NCBI GenBank assembly: GCA_002633005.1
Contig: NMRA01000243.1
Coordinates: 264,280 to 328,279 of the forward strand
Source of the DNA: Phoronis australis
Taxonomy: Eukaryota > Phoronida > Phoronidae
Length of the DNA stretch: 64,000 nt
Reading direction: 5' to 3'
In this document: positions 43,901 through 54,050 of the stretch, piece by piece
How positions within the stretch are numbered: the stretch's first letter is position 1
Layout: each line of letters begins with the position of its first letter
Translations under genes and position numbers: made by a program
The notes under the pieces: model-generated
Told to the model about the DNA's origin: nothing
Database searches by the model: none
What the model saw: the letters and a program-made list of their open reading frames with translations, nothing else

Positions 43901-46900
43901 TGAGTAATCTTCATACTCGTCACCATTGTTGTCTCTCAGTCACTATTATCTTTTTTGTTCAATTTATTTATTGTCGCCCGACCGCACCACATTCAGCCGC
44001 ACTGTTGCACGTCTGCAGGTCATCGTCTTCAGCAGCAGCATAGTCGTGGGCATTGGCATCCATGTTGCCAGTTCTTCGGGATTCATCGAAAGTAGGTCGT
44101 TGGCCAAAAGAGTGGTACTGTGGTTTGCGGCTGGGTCACATTCGGCAGTGATGTCGATGATGCCGCCTTTGCCGTCACTGGAGTGCTTATCATTGTCAGT
44201 GTGTCACTGTCAATCCGAGTCATGTCGGCAGCATTGTTGTCGGTGCACGTCGTGCCGCTCTCGGCTCGTCGGCACTTGACAACGACGACGTTGCATTGCT
44301 GTCAGCATTGACATTGTTGTCCGTCGGCTCGTCTTTGACGTCGCCGATGTCGTTTTTGATGCCGTTGTGCATGCTGTCAATGACGTCATCGTCCTGTTTT
44401 GATTCGTCGTCATTTGCTGTTGTTGATTTCCGTGTAGCCGGTGGAAGCGTGGTCTTCCAACACTTCCTCAGCACCGACGTTGGTAGGGACGTCTTCGTCG
44501 TCTTTTGTGCACCTGCCTTCATCTCCGTCTTCACTGCTTATCAATTTCGCCGCTAATTGTTGCTTCAAAGAGCGTTTATATTAGTTGGTTTTGTTCAGAA
44601 AACTATCCAGAAGAAAGAAAAAATGTAGTAAACTAGATAGCCTTTCTGCTTGAAAAGACACGATATCCCCTGAGCTTTGTGTCCAACATGAGTGGCAGTG
44701 CCAGATTTAGAGGGGGGTCATGGCCCCCTAAAATTCTCCCGAACTTCAGTTTTGGCAGCTCTGGAGTGCGAATGTCTGACGGGCAAAATCCTGGCTAATA
44801 CTCTGCCCTGCCCCTCCCCCCACTCGTCCCGGGCTGAATGGAGCGTCGGGAAATTCATTGGACGGGTCCGAATGTTGACACTGTTTCTCCCCCCCCCTTT
44901 CTCTCTCNATTTCCATACCGGCCGGGATGAAACCTTCGGGCTACGTGGCCGTTTCGCCAATAGACGCAGTCTTGAAGGATTACTCTAAACTATACGTCAT
45001 GTAGACCAACCTGTGGCCCGTGCAAGCTGCCTGTGATCGACACTCTGGCCCGCTTCTGTTGATACATTCTCCTGACGTTCTGCTTCAAGTGTTTCCCGAA
45101 AATGAACGTCATGAATCCAATCGACGTTATGAACATGTAAAGTTCAAATTTCTGGAACGAGTTACAACAACAATAGCCTTTAAACAACGGACGTTCGTTC
45201 GTACTCTTAGTACGTTTTTATTTCATAATAGAAACGAGAGAACGTTACAAGGGAGATTCGTTCACCAAAAGTTATTACTTAAAGCCTTAGTGTGCTCCAT
45301 GAAAGAAACTAGCTTTTCATTTAAAAGCTTGCTGATATACAGCAAAACATTGAAGCTGCCCTAAGCGGCAAACGAGACTTGGTGGCTGGACTTCTAAAAT
45401 GACAGTTAAGTGTTCTTGAAACCATGTCTGACAAATAAAATGACCCGCCGTGAAAATCAAGAGCCTTATCTCGCACAGTTATGAACTGTCAGTTTTACCA
45501 AGCAGAGGAATCACCTCTAAGAGAACTATTTGTGACCAATTTCATTACGGCGTATGGTCTAAACATGAAATTCGTTTTTGTGAAGGAAGGCGCATAGAGA
45601 CCGACTAACTGAGATTGATTTCAAAATTATGACGACCATGTTTTAACTTTTTAGGCAAGTCTAGGCACCCAGTCAAGTGTCTGCAAAAAAGATTTCAGAT
45701 AAATTAATTTAAAGAGGCATGGAACGTGAAAACTTTTCGACAAATTGTGGTGAATCTACTTCTAGCTGGGGTTGCTAAGTTCGAAATTTGCACGAATTTC
45801 TAAAAAGAATCTTCAGATTCACTATTTTTGAAACGCGGGTGAAATATAAACTCTCATCCCAATGCTGTTTTCAAATTCTCCCCCCTGATATCATATATGC
45901 GCGCATGCGCTCACAGAGTTGCCCAATAAGCAATTCCCAAGTGCATTTGTTTTGAGGTCAAAGGTCACATTTTCCATATAAAGCCATATGCTGCGTCTAT
46001 GTATTGCCAAAGCAAACAACGAGACGTGTTTTGCCTTGTAGAAGAAAAATCGACGAAGCGACGAGCAGTTGATAGATGTTTTTTTTTTCGAAATTTGAAA
46101 CTAAAGCAAAAATGCTTTGTCATCAACTGAAATTCAAAATCTTCACAAACAAACCGCAAAAATACTTGAAGAGTTTGACTTCTGTTTCTGAGAGAGAGAG
46201 AACCACTTTGAATAATGTAATTTAGTCTTCTTTCGAGCTCTATACTATTTTAAACGTACATGTTTTCTAAAAGTAGAAAGTCTGTGAAATTTTGTTCTTT
46301 GTTTTATGCCACTTTGCAATTAATTTGGTCTCGCGGCGATGTCTTTTCAGTAAAAATATGCGAAAAGGGTACATTCACTTCAAAACAACGTTTCAAGAAG
46401 AAAACACGAAAACCCTGTTACAGTTTTTAAAGTGTCTGTTATAGTGTTTTTAGAGATTCCTTCTTGAACAGTTGTGTCAATTGAAATGTGGCCACGTTAT
46501 TGGTACGTTGTTTTGCTATGAATGTGCCTTTCTTTCGGCTCAGTTTTATGACAAGATATAGTCACGTGAACCAATTCCCTAAATATCGGTATGAAGTAAA
46601 TATCAAAATGTGGTAGGCTCGCTGAATACTTTCAGAAAATATAATTATTTGAAATTCTACAGTAGGTCTTGCTAAATGCACTGATTTGCCGATATGATTC
46701 TATTCAGTGAACTTTAACCTTACTTCGTGGTAGTGCTGAACGCCCTGCGCTTTCCTCGTCACGGTGATGGTTAGTGGCAATACCATCCCAGAGATGGACA
46801 TCAGCAGCGTATAGATAGAACAAAACAGTTCGACCAACTTGGACCTCGAAAAGAAAGATAAGGTTATTATTTAAAATGACTTATTCTTATTAAAATGTCA

Positions 46901-47590
46901 TAGGCAAGAAATTGAATTTCGGGCCTAAAAAATGGAGCCCCTATATTAAATAGGTACCCGCCCGAAGGCGTCCGTTTGCAGATGTTTGAAGAAAACTACG
47001 GTGAAATTAGGGTAAGTTGGTTCCACTGAGGAAACGGTAATTAAAACTGTCCAGTTAAAATTCAACAAGTTATGTTTAACGATATCTTAGTCAATAATAT
47101 TCATTTTGTCTGCTTGATTTTATAATTTTGTGAAACAGTTGGGAGCCAGTCAACATTCGAAACGATTTGGGCAACTGAAAAGGAACCAATACGGATATAA
47201 CGAATCCTAATACCTTTAAAGTGGTTTAAAATATTTTTGTAGCTAATATCTTCGATCGATTCCTAATTTTGGCGCAAAATTACCAAATCGCAGGAACGCG
47301 GCATTGATATTGCCGTGTAAATCCACATTTTCGCACATTCGCTTGCTCACATGCGACCTGTTCTTTGCTAACCTGAAATATTACTTCTCACTGTTTCAGC
47401 CCTTGGTCTCTATCCCACTGTTCGCTTACCTATGCAAGACTTCATCAGAGCTAAATTCGGACCGTGTCGCAGGGGAGTCGCTGTCTTCCTCGGAATCCAA
47501 ATGCTTGTCCGGCACCGTCGGAGTGTTATCAATATGTAGTAGTTTTGCTACTGTTGCCTCGTCGGGCACGTCTGTCTTTCTTTTCCCCAT
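37971..47590 (-). CDS. Otopetrin-family proton channel, 7 exons
   Basis: Otopetrins are dimeric plasma-membrane proton channels with 12 transmembrane helices per subunit. Exons on the minus strand are 47590-47430, 46844-46724, 45151-45011, 42935-42734, 42380-42223, 40276-40093 and 38899-37971, with phases 2, 0, 0, 1, 0, 1 all matching. The product is 631 aa, in the family range. Exon 1 encodes an acidic cytosolic N-terminus (MGKRKTDVPDE). Exons 2-3 carry TM1-2, exon 4 a long polar loop, exon 5 TM3-4 and exon 6 TM5 with GFSHLIATNLFMWL. Exon 7 carries TM6-12 and the family-typical IEYSMCGAVVSYSIYCNIGR, KPGRFIIMFILVCNVSIWI and SPMTIFYRFHSSVLLADIW. The tail HDPNNPNHGHG is longer than in vertebrate otopetrins. 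No paralogue is visible in the window. The gene is convergent with HECTD3. Orthology to a particular vertebrate OTOP1-3 cannot be decided. Confidence 0.92.
39277..39990 (+). repeat. tRNA-promoter repeat with inverted ends (otopetrin intron 6)
   Basis: The right part has an A-box-like tggtgtagtgg (39655-39665) and a B-box gagttcgagac (39697-39707), followed by a T-rich stretch and an end ttgtgatatcctagatccgcc. The left 105 bases (39277-39384) are the reverse complement of the right end, separated by an N gap at 39382-39389. The segment 39400-39990 as a whole recurs inverted at about 51000-51512. It looks like a SINE-type family about 600 bp long. No protein frame. Confidence 0.6.
40750..40925 (-). 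repeat. Dispersed repeat, inverted copy of 25455-25620
   Basis: Reverse complement of the HECTD3 intron 13 copy, with shared words such as tgacacacctttgtttccaa and agtaaaacttac. It lies in otopetrin intron 5 and is non-coding. Confidence 0.55.
43963..44580 (-). pseudogene. Frameshifted acidic Asp/Ser/Asn-rich coding relic
   Basis: On the minus strand, protein-like acidic text runs through successive frames. 44580-44410 reads KLISSEDGDEG … TKDDEDVPTN … TEINNSK and stops. A shifted frame continues ANDDESKQDDDVIDSM … VKDEPTDNNVNADSN (stop at 44220). Another reads DNDKHSSDGKGGIIDITAE … LANDLLSMNPEELATW. A last one gives MDANAHDYAAAEDDDLQ and stops at 43968-43970, overlapping an AATAAA (43968-43963). 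It lies in otopetrin intron 3, same strand. The pattern fits a decayed or retroposed 3' gene end. The alternative is GAC/GTC-rich low-complexity DNA, whose bias mimics acidic protein. I do not recognise a family. Confidence 0.4.
44692..44820 (-). repeat. GGCGGATCCAGGATTTTG family repeat, inverted copy
   Basis: Contains 'gcgaatgtctgacgggcaaa', 'atcctggctaatactctgcc' and 'atggccccctaaaattct', the reverse of the word order at 52993-53171. It lies in otopetrin intron 3. The following C-rich stretch ends in a single N at 44908. Confidence 0.65.
46252..46460 (+). repeat. Dispersed 'gtagaaagtctgt' repeat, copy in otopetrin intron 2
   Basis: Shares words in order with 10556-10965 and 61345-61720 (aaaagtagaaagtctgtgaa, gatgtcttttcagt, ctgttacagttttt). 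Non-coding. Confidence 0.5.
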
Positions 47591-49380
47591 TTTGGTCTAT
47601 TAATGTACGGTGTTACACGTTTGATGCAACTCTGTACACGATATCGCATTTGCGTTCTTGTTGCAAACGTGACACGCACGCTTTCGTTTCCAACATTCCG
47701 ATGAACCGAATGAACATTTAAAACCCGCCACAATTTTAACACGCATCAATTCTTCTGTATCATTTTGTCACTGGCTTTTCTCGATTATTACAAGTGACCG
47801 TAGTACTGACACCAAAAACGGTGTGGCTCTCAACTAAAATCTTGAAAATCAAGCAGAAGTCTTCAGTCAAAAATGATGTTTGAGAAGGTAACATAACATC
47901 GTCAGTTGGATTGAGTTGAGCCGAGTTCCAAATCATAGCACAAACACACATACATACATGTACGAGAATTAAAGAGGCATTATTCAAAATGGTTTACTGC
48001 CACTGAAACAGAAGTCAATTGAACTGTTCACCAGGTATTTTTACGATTTGTTCGTTAAGATTTTGAACTTCTGTTGATGTCAATGTATTTTCCCTTTAGT
48101 TTCAAATTTCAACAAAACGATAACGTCAACTGCTCATTTCGTCGATTTTTTTACTAGTAGTACACGGCAAAGCACCTCCGTTATTTGGTATGGCAAGACG
48201 TAACACATTTCCCATATATGTAGGTAAATATAACAACAAGAATGGATCAACTGAAATTTTCGGATGTAATAACGTCCTTCGTCAACAGAAACAGAAATGC
48301 GACCCTTGATCTCTGATGTAAACACTGGGATTTCAAGCAGCAGCCCAGTTCGACTACGTTGAGCGCATGCAGGCGCATATATTATTAGGGACGGAAAATT
48401 TCAAAATTGTATTAGGATGAAACAGTTTCAAAAATAGTAAATCTGACATTTTTTTCCTGAAAATTCTTGCATCCCCAAGAAGTAGACCTAGATTAGCCGT
48501 CACGACTTGTTTCAAAGGCATTTTTTTCTTGTTCCATATCCCTTTCAGGTGAATAGCGTCGTTTAGTATGCGGTGAGCTTTACAGTAATAATCTTCAAAT
48601 TGACGAGTTGATCGTTGCACGTAGTGATAACGTAGACATGATCACTGGCGAGAATGAAAGAGCCAACTACCGTGAAGGGCCAATAAATTACACGTGCCTT
48701 CGGTTAAAAAACTTTTGATTTGACCCACTCATAATAAAAGTGGTCTCAATGTCCACCTTTTGTTTGTTAGTTTTCTTTTGGGCGAGGGCCGTACCCGCGC
48801 TTGGGAGGAAATCCAGACCCGCCTGCCCCCAACTGTTCCGGCTATCTGCCAGATCTGTGTAACGCTGCTTTTCTAAAATTGTAGACAGATTGTCATTATG
48901 ACCTAATTTGTATATTGATTCATTACACACATTGCATGTGAAAACAATTAACATCCACTCTGTTGCATGCACGAGTTGTTGACACGCCGAGTGAATACTC
49001 GGTTAGTATGGTACAAGGATACATATAACACGCTGTTAAAGCGCTTCGCTACGAGATGGAAATTATTTTAGTCATTCTGTAAACATTGCGAACATCCGGG
49101 TATCGTTCGAAGGTAGGATAAAGTTCTATTCTCGTTACTCAGCAACAAAAGAATACATGAACACGTGCCTGGGACTCTCAGCACAAAACGCAAAGTGGTG
49201 ACGTATCCTTAGAAATGTGTCTGAATTTAGCAGTGTTCATGAACAACCCGCATCTTGATCTAGTGTGTAAACTTATAATTTCATGATTGCAAGGAATTCG
49301 TAATAACGTTTATGGAACTGGCAAGTCTGCACCGGTAATATGCCGTTTGAAGTTATGCTAGAGTGACCAGGATGAACTGA

Positions 49381-49410
49381 GGGGGTGGGGGTGGGAGCCG
49401 GGGTGGGGGG
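49381..49410 (+). other. G-run tract with quadruplex pattern
   Basis: Five runs of three or more G lie within 30 bases (gggggtgggggtgggag then ccggggtgggggg), satisfying the usual four-run quadruplex pattern on the plus strand. It lies about 1.8 kb upstream of the otopetrin start codon. A regulatory role is speculation. Confidence 0.6.
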
Positions 49411-49472
49411 ATAGATGTTGCAGTACAGGTCTAGTGTTTTCGGTCGTTCGTAAGAGTCAAAGACGAGTTTAG

Positions 49473-49964
49473 TTGAATATGATGACGTATGACTTTTCGG
49501 TGGGTTGCTATACTGTTAATTTTGGATCTTTTGTATGCTCCTGTTATGGCCTAAAGCTGGCTGGTATTGTAATATGCCTAATTAAACAATCTGTGCATAA
49601 TCGGTACAATCGGAGCATTTTGGTAGAACTAGTCTTCCAACATTTCATAAATAAGTACATCCCTGTCATCGGCGCGGGAGCTGTTCAGTGTTCTGGAGTG
49701 ATAACCTCAGAACTACACGTGATTACACGGGGCAAAATCTCAACGCATCGATGCTGCCCAGCTGTAAAGATCACTTTCATTTGTTGTACCTTCACGATGC
49801 AGGCCTATATGTCTCGTTCCATACTGTCCGGTATTCAAGCAGGTTTTTCTAAGCTGGAAAGGGCCAGCACTCATGTAACATTTTTGATGTTCAGTTGTGA
49901 ATCGACTTTACGAAAACATGTCGATTTGTCTGCCTCTTTTCTCATTGTCTGTGCTATGAAATAA
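49473..49964 (+). CDS. Uncertain 163-codon ORF, no family recognised
   Basis: An open frame starts at ATG 49473 and stops at TAA 49962-49964. The stop overlaps an AATAAA (49960-49965), which is a poly(A)-signal word. The product would be Cys-rich with two moderately hydrophobic stretches (near residues 14-38 and 92-110). No signal peptide, domain or conserved motif is recognisable, and no flanking splice context supports it. It could be a chance ORF or a non-coding 3' end. I keep it only because of its length for this AT-rich region. Confidence 0.15.
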   Translation: MNMMTYDFSVGCYTVNFGSFVCSCYGLKLAGIVICLIKQSVHNRYNRSILVELVFQHFINKYIPVIGAGAVQCSGVITSELHVITRGKISTHRCCPAVKITFICCTFTMQAYMSRSILSGIQAGFSKLERASTHVTFLMFSCESTLRKHVDLSASFLIVCAMK

Positions 49965-50999
49965 ACTAAATTCTAAAATGTTGTTTGTATGCCGGTGAAA
50001 CGTGAGACAGAAATTTGCTCTTACGCGCCACACAACTATTTCTGAAAAAATATTAAATCTCACTAGAGCACTTGAAGAGTGCTAAGTCTCTGAGAATATA
50101 CTCACAACTGCTAGTTTCTGAGCCGATGATGTGATACGCTCATAATCCCTACTTTGCTAATAAACCTAGTTTGGTATCAGTGACAAGACGTACATGTAGC
50201 TCATTGGACATAGCACACTTCCCTTATCGTGGCCTCGGAGTGGTGGCGACTTCAAGCAGTAGAGCCATGACTTCTTTGAGTTTGAAAACTGTATTCAGTT
50301 ATAGACCTCTTTCTCTCGAGCTAAAATCCACGGAAAATCCCATGACGTCGCGGGTAAAGTACCATTACGAGATCAAGTGCATGGAGTAGGCCTAGAGGCC
50401 CTAATTCGTGTCATTTTTAGCCAGCTAAACAGGGCAAAATCAGTGCATAACAATTCCCCTGTTTTAAGTCCACAACTAATGCCAGAAAAGAGAGTGGCGC
50501 TGGCTTTGGCCGAAAGAAGTCACTAGTCTGTGATTTTTTGGCCGGGGCTCTGAGTCGAGTCGCCGCGGTTCGGGATGACCTCGGACCGCTGGCCAGCTGT
50601 GCCGAATCCGAACTTACGACCCGGCGTACGTACCAATCGTCACCGTCTCGACCATATGATTAATGTAGGCCTATAGCATATAGTAGACCCTAGCTGGTCA
50701 CGTACGGGATGGGTCACTTCAGTTTATTCCACTCTACCGCAATTTAGCAGTGGTCTCACTCCACCAAAATCGTTCTTCAGTCACCTGAAGAGCAACTGAG
50801 CTGAGACCATGGACTTCAGACATTACTGTTACGCGGGTTCCCACTTCAGTAGTCATCTCAGTGTTAATCGAGACAGTGCAAAGTCGTGTCGGGTGCTTCA
50901 AAATTTCACTGGAGTGACGATAAAGTGTACCACATGCCGCCATTAATTGTCGCAAGGTAAAAAGAAATTGAAAAAGAAAACGAACAGCATTCAGAGGCA

Positions 51000-51511
51000 G
51001 ATCTAGGCTAGGATATCACAAGGGGGGGCCAACATTTTGTCCGGCTGCGGTAAGCATTTCCGCAAACTGAACCACGATTGTAGATGCGCATAGCACCGAA
51101 TGCAAAAATTTTCCTGGGGGGGAGGGGGGCAAACCCCCCTAAATCAAGCATTTTCCTTGATTCCTGAAGTATTATCCAAGAGGCAAAAAAAAAAAACACG
51201 GAGAACGTGTCAAACAGGAAATACTTCCAAGTACCAAAGACTCGAACTCACGACCTCTGACGGGTACAGCGAGCGTTACATGCACTACACCACCATGATT
51301 TAACTACTCATTTCTTACTAAGAGACCTACTTGTTTATGGTCCACAGCGTTTGCGCGCGAAACCTACTTCTTTTTGTAATGCTTATTACATGTTTTATAT
51401 TTTGAGCCATCAATTCTTAACAACTTTGTCGTATTTAAAATAGTCTTCAACTGCCCAAAACTGGCAAAAGACCAAATCCGTTTTTCGTGTTGGCAATAAT
51501 GACGGGACTGC
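51000..51511 (-). repeat. tRNA-promoter repeat, inverted copy of 39400-39990
   Basis: Read on the minus strand it has the same body ('ttgccaacacgaaaaacgga', 'gtttcgcgcgcaaacgctgt'), an A-box region near 51284-51297, a B-box near 51240-51252 and the end 'ttgtgatatcct'. Divergence from the first copy is moderate, which shows a dispersed family and not an assembly duplicate. Confidence 0.65.
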
Positions 51512-51650
51512 GTTCAGTAGACGCTAGGACCTACGCTAGGACCTAGCCAAAAGCTAATCAAGCTCACGTGCTCTTATTTAAAATACACGGCAATATCTCG
51601 CGTAATCTCGCAAAGTCTTGCTTTTAAGCTAGGTCCTAGTGTTACTGAAC
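51512..51650. repeat. 139-bp element with GTTCAGTA… inverted termini
   Basis: The left end is gttcagtagacgctaggacc and the right end ggtcctagtgttactgaac, near-perfect inverted repeats. The interior carries 'acggcaatatctcgcgtaat'. It is inserted at the end of the tRNA-promoter repeat. Related pieces occur at about 7620-7745, just before HECTD3, and at 34900-35005. Confidence 0.7.
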
Positions 51651-52854
51651 GGGAGGCGGAATACACCCGGCTGCGCCGCACCCGATTCCGCATCCGACCT
51701 CCGAGTCATGCCTCGCAGGCATTCTGAGTCCGGATTCCGTCAACGAATCGACATTCCTTCAAAGGTCATTTGCAACCAACCTCATTCACATAGTCTCGAC
51801 TACAAACTGTTTACCATTAAATTCTGCATATTTTAAGGTAAGTCCATTAATCGTCAATTTAAGCGAAATTTGCGCAAACGAAAACGCTAATGGTAAACAA
51901 GAAACCATGCAGTTTTCAGAATAACACAGTCATTTTGTTACAATATCCAAATGTCTTCTCTGACCACGTGACCTTACGAGAGTTACCCTGGAAATGTCTG
52001 CCGTTCTCGTGTGCTGATTGTGTTGGAATTCCTAAGGTAAATGCAATAATATGTCAGTGTTTCTCAAAGAATTTCGCCTCCACTTAGTTCCAGACAACAC
52101 TATTAATTCTATTCGCATTTTTCAATCTTTTGTGATCGGTGTCTTCTTGAGGTTTTCCTAAAATTTCACGCCTGTATCCTATTGGCATTGTTGTGAATTC
52201 GGTTGTTTCATTTTTTTGCATAGACTGCAGACTCGCACAAGTCCAAAAATAGGCAAGATAGTTTTAGGTGTTGTTCTTCGAGCCTTAGTTCACTTATGAT
52301 TTAAATAATATAACTTTCTCCAGCACATTTAGGTTATGTTCCACGCCACTGAAGTTCAGTTTTGTTGTGATTTACCTGCCGTGTCTTTTGTTAGTTTGTT
52401 TTTGTTTACAAAATGTGCAAACAAATTTGCAGAGCTCTGAGTGATTGATCAGTTTGTGCTGTTAAAATTAACCATCATAATATGAGATAATAGTTTTGAA
52501 AACTGTCAAGAACAACAAAGTTTCAATTCAGGGCTTGGAATTTTCCTCTCATGAGAGGATTTTCACTTTTTGGCTTCAATTTCCTCTTATTTGATTTCCA
52601 ATTTCCTCCTTTTCATCTGTTTTGTAGCATTATTTTGATGCAACTCATGCTAAAAAATTCTTGCAGTTAAATTTTACAACACAAGACGAATTTCTTTTAT
52701 AGAAGTTTATTTATTTTTAGAACGATACATCACCTGCAAAATTTTCCTCTAATTGTCATGGGTCACTCCAAGCACTGTTTCATTATCCAGTCATATTTTG
52801 AAAATTACAAATGTTGAACATTGCAAAGCGTGTCTTTGGCCCTGTAGACTCTTG

Positions 52855-54050
52855 TCTGATGTTGCAGCCCAAACTGATGCCTGCACCAAAATGATTTGCT
52901 GCACTTCAATTTGGCGCAGGTTGGTGAGCCAAACTGATGACCTGCACCAAACTGAAGCTACCATAAGTTTCCAAGGTATTGCCAGTGTCAAGGGCGGATC
53001 CAGGATTTTGAGTTAGGGGGGGGGGGGGCANNNNNNNNNNNNNNNNNNGGGGGCATGGCAGAGTATTAGCCAGGATTTTGCCCGTCAGACATTCGCACCA
53101 CCCATCTGACAAATTTAAACTGGAAGAATTTTAGGGGGGGCCATGGCCTTGGCCCCTCTCTAAATCCACCAGTGAGTGTAGTGTTCGACGCTTGGCAACC
53201 TGGCAAAAATCCCAGGTCTCCAAACGAAATCAAATCTGAGGTCGCCAAAACTGGAAAATATCAGGTGTCCAGATCAATTCAGGTTTCCTGTCCTACCTGG
53301 CGTATACAAGTTTGTCGACCAAAAAACAAAAAAGTCGTTGCGCCACCCACTCCTTCGATTTCCCCTGTAAATGCCTAAGTGTAGGTGTACCCTCATTCTT
53401 TGATGCAAATCCTCCTGCCGGCGAACAAACATGGAATGTACGCAGACGACCGCATGAACAGGCGGTGCGAATTTTGTTGATCTTGCCCAATTTTTGCCGA
53501 ACAATTCCGACATTTGTCTGTTTATTTTCTGTTGTGTGATGACAAATGCGTGATTTCAAAAAATCAATAGAACAATTGTGAATCAAAGGTAATAAATCTA
53601 GGAAACTGTTAGTAGTTTGAAATTTGAAAGTTAACAAAAACTTTGAAACGAATTTAGAGGGAATTATTGTCTGACTTTAAATACTCGCATTGACAACTTC
53701 GTGACGACTTGGAATTTTTCCCAGGCTGTCAAACACAACCTGAGGTCACATTGGCCAAATCGAGTGCTGGAGTTTTTAACACTTATCAGAACTAAAATTG
53801 AGTGCTCATGTATGCAGGTCATATGGATTAATCACATGGGGGAAATGTCCTGAGAAACTATTACCCCCACCCCACACTCATCGTTGTCAATTTTAGTTCA
53901 GTCAACTGTTAAGAAATCCTATAAATCACTGGCAGTAATTTATTAACTCACGGTAGCTTCAATTTGGCGCAGTCGTCAGTTTGGCTCAACAACCCCTGCC
54001 AAATTGATGTGCACCAAATCAGTTTGGTGCAGGCATCAGTTTGGGCTGCA
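52855..54050. repeat. Region flanked by inverted 'aaactgatgcctgcacc' arms
   Basis: The left arm (about 52860-52975) repeats words such as aaactgatgcctgcaccaaa and ttcaatttggcgcag. The right arm (about 53948-54046) is their reverse complement (tttggtgcaggcatcagttt, cttcaatttggcgcagtcg partly direct). The arms enclose about 1 kb that contains the GGCGGATCC repeat. It may be a composite or foldback element. Confidence 0.45.
52993..53171 (+). repeat. GGCGGATCCAGGATTTTG family repeat, gap inside
   Basis: Begins gggcggatccaggattttg, then a G run into an 18-N gap (53031-53048), then 'agagtattagccaggatttt', 'cccgtcagacattcgcacc' and the end 'taaatccaccagtg'. The terminal words are loosely inverted (GGCGGATCCAG / CTAAATCCACC). 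The G run probably caused the gap. Confidence 0.65.

Noticed and set aside
44210-44556. Plus-strand ORFs in the GTC/GAC-rich block
   Set aside because: Long frames on both strands result from the base bias of the block; only the minus-strand series has protein-like composition and an end signal, and even that is uncertain.
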